Of a stretch of DNA of 45,000 bases, positions 39,465 through 45,000 are shown in pieces. The stretch comes from Prorocentrum cordatum. Lineage: Eukaryota > Sar > Dinophyceae > Prorocentrales > Prorocentraceae. Positions within the stretch are counted from its first letter, which is position 1, and each line of letters starts with the position of its first letter. Under the pieces are notes generated by a model. That model saw only the letters and a list, made by a program, of their open reading frames with translations. It was not told where the DNA came from and made no database searches. The translations under genes and the position numbers were made by a program. The DNA lies in assembly GCA_963575745.1 (NCBI GenBank), contig CAUYUJ010000358.1, forward strand, positions 62,613 to 107,612, given 5' to 3'.

Positions 39465-39915
39465 AGGCGGCGCGAGACGAGGTACGACCCGACGTCCTCG
39501 AAGCTAGGGCCGACGAAGAAGCCCTCCCTCGACGGCTTGTCCGCGACGTTCCTCTCTGACGGCACCCGCCGCACGAGCAGGCGCAGGCCACGGGCGAGGG
39601 CCGCGCCAGCGATGCGCCGCAGGGCGCGGAGAAGATGACGGCTCCCAGACCGCCCCTTGCCGACCGAAAGGGCTAGAGCCAAATTGTCCACAATGCAGAC
39701 GACGCGACGACGATGAGCACCCAGGGCCCTCGAAGCGTGATGGGCGCTGAACCCCAGGGCCTCCGCCTCGTACTGAAGGATATCGCAGCCCCGTCGGGCG
39801 CGACGGCTAGAGTGAATGGTCTTCCAACCCTCGGCCCCGTAGATGGACTCAGGAACCTCGTAGAACCCACTGAGCCCTTCTTGGTCTTCTTCGCGCGGTA
39901 CCTGGGGCGATGATA
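39465..39915 (-). pseudogene. RNase H domain, C-terminal part (DIRS-like)
   Basis: RNase H of a retroelement would degrade the RNA strand of the RNA-DNA hybrid. The frame reads LSGFYEVPESIYGAEGW, then ILQYEAEALGF (the E of the second acidic motif), VVCIVDNLALALSVGKGRS (the D of the third) and LLVRRVPSERNVADKPSREG (the final AD-x-SR motif). This order and the VPSE.N.AD.PSR ending are typical of DIRS-type RNase H. The first catalytic Asp and all of the reverse transcriptase are missing, because the frame meets CT-rich simple DNA at about 39915. Downstream, the same frame stays open without stops across the whole recombinase region to 37805, but from about 39465 it is Arg/Gly/Ala-rich and appears to be a shadow frame. 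Confidence 0.75.
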
Positions 39916-40290
39916 TCCTCCTCCCCCCCTCCCCCCCTCGTTCCTCATCTCTCCTTCGATCCTCATCCCCCCATTCTTCTCTTCGATCCTCATCCCCTCA
40001 TTTCTTCCCCCATCCTCATCCCTCCATTCTTCTCCTCGGCCCTCGTGCCTCGAATGTCCATCACTCCTCCTTCGATGCTCATGCCCTTAGCATTCCTCAA
40101 TTCATCCTCTCCTTTTTTTCAAAATGGTTTGTCATCCTTTCCTCGCCTCCGCATTCGCTCCGCTGCCTCACCCCTCCTTCCCACCTGCTCAGAACAAGTG
40201 CAACATTCCTCCTTCCCGCCACATGTTCCCTTCATTCCCACCTGCCCCTTTCCTTCCCACATGTTCCCACCTATTCCTCCTTCCCACCTG
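39916..40290 (+). repeat. CT-rich (CTCATCCCTCC / TTCCCACCTG) tract
   Basis: Words such as TTCGATCCTCATCCC and CTTCCCAC(C/A)TG recur every 20-30 bp. It borders and seems to have truncated the DIRS-like RNase H. Confidence 0.85.
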
Positions 40291-40301
40291 CTCATAAGTC
40301 A

Positions 40302-40490
40302 TTAAAGCACTGGGCGCCGCAAACGCTGCAGCGCGTTTTCGTGCTCTGCGTTCGCCCCCCTGGCCCGCTTCAGCTCGTCCTTGCTCGGCGCAGCCGCCGC
40401 CTTCGCCTCCGATAGGGCACGGCGCAAGCATCCCCATCGCCTCCTGGGCCCTCTAGCTTCCGAGCTCAGGGAGACGAAATCTATCCATAT
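40302..40490 (-). pseudogene. Coding-like C-terminal fragment, charged and helical
   Basis: A minus-strand frame reads SLSSEARGPRRRWGCLRRAL, then SEAKAAAAPSKDELKRARGA and NAEHENALQRLRRPVL, followed by stop TAA. The spacing of Leu/Ala with charged residues suggests a helix or short coiled coil. Upstream it merges into TA-rich palindromic DNA without a start. No family recognised. It may be a terminal exon fragment. Confidence 0.22.
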
Positions 40491-40514
40491 CCACTGTTCC
40501 CTGGACATGGCGCG

Positions 40515-40580
40515 CCATGTATATGTGTATATATACACACGCATATATATGCAGCTGTGCATAGATATGCATATATCCTG
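40515..40580. repeat. TA-rich palindromic tract
   Basis: TGTGTATATATACACA and CATATATATGCAGC/GCATATATCC words form several small self-complementary segments. Confidence 0.6.
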
Positions 40581-40639
40581 GGCCCAGAATGGGCCTGGCC
40601 AGGGTACCAGTACATGTATAGATTTCGTCGCCCGATCGG

Positions 40640-40693
40640 GCGTCGACTTCGGCACGCGTGCAACCCGAGTTGCACGCGCGCCGAAGTCGACGC
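40640..40693. repeat. 25-bp inverted repeat with 4-nt loop
   Basis: The left arm GCGTCGACTTCGGCACGCGT plus GCAAC (40640-40664) pairs with the right arm 40669-40693 at 24 of 25 positions (one A/C mismatch), leaving the loop CCGA. It is a very strong hairpin in single-stranded DNA or RNA. Flanking DNA shows no gene. Confidence 0.95.
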
Positions 40694-40879
40694 GCGCACA
40701 TGGGGGGTGATCGAGGGCCCCTCCGGACTCGAGCGGGGCGATTCTGGACAGGAGGCCTTCTGGTCAGCATTCTTGCGCTTCGGGGGCACGGCGCCAGCGC
40801 GGCGCCTCACCCGTTGCCCAAATGAGCGGGCCGCGCTGGTTCGAAGCGGCAGTGCATACATATATGGTACCACCGTGCG
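40694..40879. other. Unassigned spacer
   Basis: GC-rich mixed DNA. Nothing recognised. Confidence 0.4.
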
Positions 40880-41012
40880 TGCGCGTGGTGGTGGTGGGTC
40901 GTGGTGGCGGTGGTGGCGGTGGGTGCGGTGGTGGTTGTGGTGGTGGTGGTGGCGACGTGGTGATGGTGATTGTAGGTGTTGGCGGTGGTGGTGGTGGTTG
41001 GTGTGTCGTGTA
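40880..41012 (+). repeat. (GGT)n trinucleotide tract
   Basis: Imperfect GGTGGTGGTGGTTG repeats. 41013-41165 is mixed G-rich DNA without a recognisable feature. Confidence 0.95.
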
Positions 41013-41194
41013 GGTTGCGAGGTTGCTGCAGTTGGGTTGATGGGGTGCAATCGTGGGGGCTGGGGGGCGGTGTGCGCGGGGCCCTTGGGCGATCTGGAGG
41101 GTGGCCAGGGCGGCCGCGCGGGGGCGGGGAGGTGATGTGGCACGTGCGCGCGCGCGATGGAAGAAACGTGAAAGAACTCTGTTTCTTTTTTACT

Positions 41195-42027
41195 AACAAA
41201 CACGAAAAAAACTTAAAAAAATACATGAACAACAGGAAAAACATGCAAAACACAATTAAAATTCATGAAAACACAGGAAACGAAAACAAACACATGAAAA
41301 AACATGTGTTTATATATATATGTAGGAAAGAAAACATGAAAAAAACATGAACACATGAAAAAATATGAAAAACATGAAAAAACATGATACTGACAAAACA
41401 TGAAAACCTGATAGAAACATGAAAAACTATGAAACATAGAAAAAACACGAAAACATGTCTAAACATGAAAAACCGATCATGAAAAACATGAAAAAACATG
41501 GAAGACACATTAGAAGACAACAACATGAACACACATGAGAAAAACAAAAAAAACATGAAAATAATGAAAAACATGAACATGAAAACCATGAAAACATAAA
41601 AGAAACATGAACAACCTGAAACACATGAAAAAAAAATCATTAAAGAAAAAAACATGAAAAACCACGACGCGGGAAACAAACATGACAAAAACATGAAAGA
41701 ATCATGAAAATAAACATGCAAACATGAAAAAAAACATGAAAACATGAAAAACCATGAGCATGGAAAAAACATGATAAAAAAACATATAAAGCATGAAACA
41801 AACATGAAACACATGAAACAAACATGAAACAAACATGTAAAAAAAAATGACGCGCGGAAAAAAAATGAAAGAAACATGAAAAACATGACAACATGAAAAA
41901 CCATGAAAACATGAAAACCATGACCCTGGAGGAAAAAAAAACATGACAAACATGAAACAACATGAACAAACATGACAACACATGAAAAAAAAACATGACA
42001 ATGAAAAACCATGAAAAACATAGGAAG
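41195..42027 (+). repeat. ACATGAAAAA array
   Basis: The word AAACATGAAAAACATG recurs irregularly (9-15-bp spacing) over ~830 bp. A 302-317-codon minus-strand Phe/Met/Cys frame that looks membrane-like is an artefact. A small TATATATATG patch sits at about 41311. Confidence 0.95.

Positions 42028-42098
<71 letters not shown>
42028..42098 (+). repeat. Poly(A) tract, 71 nt
   Basis: Seventy-one uninterrupted A residues directly after the ACATGAAAA array and before ACATTAAGCC. It could be a retroposon tail or simple expansion. No transcript-like sequence or target-site duplication is visible. Confidence 0.97.
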
Positions 42099-42099
<1 letters not shown>

Positions 42100-42299
42100 A
42101 TTAAGCCACCACCGCCCGCCCGAAACCCGCAACGCACCCGCGTCTCCCAACTGTCGACGCACCCCCGCCAACGCACCTTTGCCGAACGCCCGCTAATCCG
42201 CCGCCACCGAACCCCCGACGCCCTCCCCACGACCAACGCGCCCCCGCCGATCGCCCCGTATACGCCCGCCCGATGATCACCCCGCCGCCACCGAACCTC

Positions 42300-43275
42300 C
42301 AGACCGCTTCCAAACGCAGCGCAATCGAGCGCGGCTGGGAAATCCTCAGCGATCGAGCCGCGCGAGCGCTTGAGCCCGACTATAATCCCCGTGCCCCAAC
42401 CATAACGCAACACCTCACACCCCAAAGTGTCCACTTCCGAACGCAGTGGTCGATCAGCGCGGCTGGAAATCCGCAGGTCGATCGATGCATGTATGCAGCG
42501 GTCCTCTCCGGAGCCCAGCACAATCATGTGCACCTGGCGGCGGGGGGCAGGGGGGGGGGAGCGCGCGCGCGCGGGCACGCGTCCGTGCATCATGTGGTGG
42601 TGGTGGTGGTGGTGGTGGTGGTGGTGGTGGTGGTGGTGGTGGTTGGTGTGGTGGTGGTGGTGGTGTGTGTGTGTGTGTGCGTGTGTTCAGATCTGATGTT
42701 ATTCTCTTCGCCCTCGGGCAGCAACGCACTGAAGCCACATACTCTAGCGTCAGTACGCAGAAGAAACATATTAAAAACACGGGCGCGCGCTGTACATGCA
42801 ATCATTTCAGATCGTTGGGTTTGTTGCCAGGGGTGGTGTGCTGGGTTGTTAGTTCGTTTATGCAATACATTGGTTGGGTTGTGGGGTTGTCGATCACATG
42901 TTGGACATCGCATGCATCAGTTTCATGTGCGTTCGAGGTGGGTGTGGGGTGTGAGCTCGTGGATTATGTGAGTTCGGTTGTTCGGCAGTGGTGGTTGTTC
43001 TGTACTCGGGTTGTGGTAGTGGTGGTAGTGGTGGTTGGGCTGGGTCGACGGTTCGGTGGACGAGTTGGGTGGGTGGTGTCGGGTGGTTGGTGCTTGTACA
43101 GTAGTGGTGGCTTGTATGGCTTACGCAACCTGCTCATCATGCACTGCCACATCAGTCCACTTCCGAACGCAGCGCACACATGACGATGCAAACAAGCAAA
43201 TCCCCAGCCCCATGTCACCAGTCGGAGTGCTCCCCGGCTCGAGCGCGGCTGGAATCCCACCGCGTTCGATCCCAG
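42300..43275 (+). repeat. Dispersed segment CTTCCGAACGCAG...GCGCGGCTGG, three copies
   Basis: (A/T)CTTCC(A/G)AACGCAG(C/T)G occurs at about 42307, 42434 and 43160. CGAGCGCGGCTGGGAAATCC or close occurs at about 42327, 42457 and 43240. The distance between the two words differs between copies. 42099-42290 has CGCCACCGAAC/CGCCCCCGCCGA words. No gene recognised. Confidence 0.65.
42593..42692 (+). repeat. (GGT)n and (GT)n microsatellite
   Basis: A pure GGT run, then GTGTGTGTGTGCGTGTGT. GTGGTGG-rich DNA resumes at about 43005-43090. Confidence 0.97.
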
Positions 43276-43394
43276 AACTGCGCGCAAGGCAAGACCATGC
43301 ACCGATCGCAACGTTCAGGCCACAATCGTCCGAGTGGTCCTATGCACCACCTCCTTGTCCGTTCGATCGACCCCTGAATCATCCTGAACACAAT

Positions 43395-43455
43395 TACATA
43401 CATACACACGCATACATACATACATACATACATACAGACACCCAGACATACAGAC
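43395..43455 (+). repeat. (CATA)n microsatellite
   Basis: ATACATACACACGCATACAT and similar, then CAGACA words. This is a small relative of the 18.4-19.5-kb tract. Confidence 0.93.
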
Positions 43456-43888
43456 AAACGTACATCACTCGAGGATCTCGCTGCGCATGCGAGGCAGGAT
43501 TGAAGCATCCTCAGAGACTCGACTCCTGAACCATCCGTGGGGGTCCTAGGCGGGCGCCCGTTTGCACGAACCGTTTGGCGCCCATGGCACATGCATTCTG
43601 AAATCATCCTGCAGAGGGGCCTCTCGGGAGAGCGCAACTCGAGGGACAGTGAGGGGGACAGCGTCGACGTGAGGGGGAAGGGAAGTTCGAGGGAGGGAGG
43701 CTGGTAGGAGGGTTGTGGCATGGGGGAGGGGGCGTTGGACATCGTTCTATCGAACGAGCGTTCTCGAGCTGGAATCTCCTGGACTCGAGGGGAGGGCGGG
43801 CAACTATTGTGCCTCGCGGCCAGCGCGAGATGCGGCCACGGGCGCGAGCGGTCCGGCAGCGCGCGGGCAACAGAAGGGCCAGGCGTCT
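43456..43888. other. Unassigned DNA
   Basis: Mixed sequence with G-rich patches (43640-43740). Nothing recognised. Confidence 0.4.
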
Positions 43889-44083
43889 CTTGAGACGCTC
43901 TCGCTCTCTCTCTCTCTCTCTCCTCTCTCTCTCGCCTCTCTCTCTCCCTCCCTCCCTCCCGACCATCCCTCTCTCACGCTCGCTCTCTCTCTCTCTCTCT
44001 CCTCTCATCTCCTCTCTCTTCTCTCTACTCTCTCTCTCTCTCACTCTCTCCTCGCTCTCTCTCTCATCTCTCTCGCTCGCCTC

Positions 44084-44114
<31 letters not shown>

Positions 44115-44235
44115 GCTCTCTCGCTCTCCGCTCTCTCTCTCTCTCTCACAGGCCCTCACCCCCCTCCCTCCCTCTCTCTCATCTCTCTCTCCGCGCCTCG
44201 CATCTCCTCCCGCGCTCTCGCTCGCCCATCCGCTC

Positions 44236-44323
<88 letters not shown>

Positions 44324-44337
44324 TCTCTCTCTCCTAG
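43889..44337 (+). repeat. (CT)n microsatellite, ~450 bp
   Basis: Nearly continuous CTCTCT, broken by a short GC-richer piece (44145-44235). Pure (CT)n runs from about 44240 to 44318. Ser/Leu frames on the plus strand and Glu/Arg frames on the minus strand are artefacts. Confidence 0.97.
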
Positions 44338-44700
44338 CTCCTCTCACCCTCCAAAATGAAGGGGGCTATGCGGAGCCGCGGGGGCGCCCAGCTCCACCAG
44401 TGCACCACCAGTAGTATACGTCGCCTGGCCAGGGCACGATTGAGGTAGAAGCGAGGGCATGGGAAGGAAGAGGTGTAGAGGATGGACGTGCGAGAGTAGG
44501 AAGCAGGGATGGATCTAGCAGGGGGGGGGGGGGGGGGAGAACTCCTGCATTTCGGGGAGGCAGTGGTTTTATGCCGATGGAGGGCGGAGGGGAGGGACGA
44601 GCGAGGAGGTAAACACGAGGAGTGGGGGGCGCACGTCGCGGAGAAGGCGCTCGAAGAGGAGTGGGGAAACTAATCGTGTATGTATGTGCGTATATATATA
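44338..44700. other. Unassigned DNA with a G17 run and a TA tract
   Basis: 44521-44537 is 17 consecutive G. 44690-44712 is (TA)n. GGAGGGAG-like purine-rich DNA lies between. No gene recognised. Confidence 0.5.
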
Positions 44701-44712
44701 TATATCTATATA

Positions 44713-45000
44713 TCAAAGGACTGGGGACCGAGGGGATAAGCATGGCCCGATGTTGGCCTGGGCCATGCCACGGCCCACGCGTAGCAGGTCATCTTCTCGA
44801 CGCGTCGTCACCTCTGGGAAGGAATCATGATGATACACACGGCAGATGTGCACCGAAACTCCGCCAGCTGGGGCCCCGGGAAAATAAGGGTTGCAGGAGT
44901 AAGGGAGGCTGGGGCACCAGCAGCAGATGAGGGCAGAACGATGCGGATCGATGTAGACCATTCGCTGCTTTGTGATGTCAGGGTCGCGCGGGCACAGATT
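44713..45000 (-). CDS. Coding-like frame open to the right window edge, partial
   Basis: The minus-strand frame is open from the window edge (NLCPRDPDITKQRMVYIDPH, then RSALICCWCPSLPYSCNPYF, GGVSVHICRVYHHDSFPE and VTTRREDDLLRVGRGMAQ) to TGA at about 44713, some 95 codons. Composition is balanced, Cys/Pro/aromatic-rich and not repetitive. It ends where a TA microsatellite begins, so the true exon end may lie earlier. I do not recognise the family. An in-frame ATG lies at 44961, but the frame continues upstream beyond the window, so this may be an internal or terminal exon. Confidence 0.35.
   Translation of the reverse strand, partial: NLCPRDPDITKQRMVYIDPHRSALICCWCPSLPYSCNPYFPGAPAGGVSVHICRVYHHDSFPEVTTRREDDLLRVGRGMAQANIGPCLSPRSPVL
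44741..44767. repeat. Short inverted repeat
   Basis: CATGGCCC ... GGGCCATG with an 11-nt loop, overlapping the edge frame. Confidence 0.7.

Larger units (their letters stand above)
37805..39915 (-). mobile_element. DIRS-like (tyrosine-recombinase) retroelement remnant
   Basis: On the minus strand in order: the C-terminal part of an RNase H domain (39915-39465), a tyrosine recombinase in another frame (39460-38539) and a methyltransferase-like tail in the RNase H frame (38542-37805). RNase H with a tyrosine recombinase, instead of a DDE integrase, is diagnostic of DIRS/YR retroelements, which move through a circular DNA intermediate. Reverse transcriptase is absent: at about 39915 the coding sequence gives way abruptly to CT-rich DNA, so the 5' part is deleted or replaced. 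I found no terminal or split direct repeats, apart from the 57-bp repeat beyond the 3' end. Confidence 0.75.

Noticed and set aside
38740-39507. 255-codon plus-strand frame
   Set aside because: Shadow of the tyrosine recombinase on the opposite strand, kept open by high GC.
41263-42593. 302-317-codon minus frames rich in Phe/Met/Cys/Val
   Set aside because: Translation of the ACATGAAAA array and the poly(A) tract (read as poly-Phe).
43230-43300. Possible tRNA (GCGTTCGATCCCAG resembles a B box)
   Set aside because: No A box at the right distance and no cloverleaf arms could be drawn.

Overview
This window is GC-rich eukaryotic nuclear DNA made almost entirely of repeats. The one piece of recognisable protein-coding sequence of any size is a decayed, minus-strand, DIRS-like (tyrosine-recombinase) retroelement at about 37.8-39.9 kb. 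It carries the end of an RNase H domain, a tyrosine recombinase in another frame, and a methyltransferase-like tail. A Cys-pair domain fragment lies at about 30.5 kb on the minus strand. These protein types, the vast number of GC-rich minisatellites and the absence of compact genes suggest a dinoflagellate (a Prorocentrum-like genome would fit) or a similar giant-genome alga. That assignment is inference, because no rRNA, tRNA or housekeeping gene was recognised. Most long open frames here are stop-free only because the repeat unit is a multiple of three or the DNA is GC-rich; they are not proposed as genes.

Layout. 0-1 kb: nothing recognised. 1.0-1.9 kb: composite element family 1 (copy 1) with five 73-bp units. 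2.1-2.4 kb: 93-bp repeat. 2.8-6.0 kb: purine-rich tracts, weak open frames and a (CAT)n tract. 6.2-6.8 kb: ~100-bp array. 7.5-9.9 kb: degenerate ~210-bp satellite. 9.9-12.0 kb: family 1 copies 2 and 3, one nested inside the other. 12.2-12.9 kb: family 3 copy 1. 12.9-16.2 kb: a 1-1.3-kb unit in three diverged copies. 16.6-17.3 kb: the ~100-bp array again, inverted. 17.8-19.5 kb: GACGAAC minisatellite, then >1 kb of CATA/CAGA microsatellite. 19.6-24.6 kb: family 3 copy 2, degenerate CCAAGAGGCC blocks in both orientations, a ~92-bp satellite and two small coding-like frames. 24.8-25.6 and 30.0-30.5 kb: family 2 copies 1 and 2. 25.7-28.6 kb: GCACGGCAGAA satellite with a ~970-bp higher-order repeat. 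28.7-29.9 kb: a phased GGATGTCCC repeat. 30.8-32.1 kb: CCAAGAGGCC blocks. 33.5-34.8 kb: another 73-bp satellite and a GAGGCT array. 35-37.5 kb: small arrays and TC-rich DNA. 37.8-39.9 kb: the DIRS-like remnant. 40-45 kb: hairpin, ACATGAAAA array with a 71-nt poly(A), CT microsatellites, and a coding-like frame running off the right edge.

The most interesting signal is a shared architecture. Three repeat families that are unrelated inside each consist of a conserved head, a variable tandem array and a conserved tail, and each occurs two or three times. Families 1 and 2 share the start ATCCGCCG(G/A)CCCC followed by a small hairpin. One copy of family 1 sits cleanly inside the array of another, which is direct evidence of insertion. 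Three arrays of unrelated sequence have the same ~73-bp period. I propose that these are cassette-like non-autonomous mobile elements that carry minisatellites. Only within-window comparison supports this so far.
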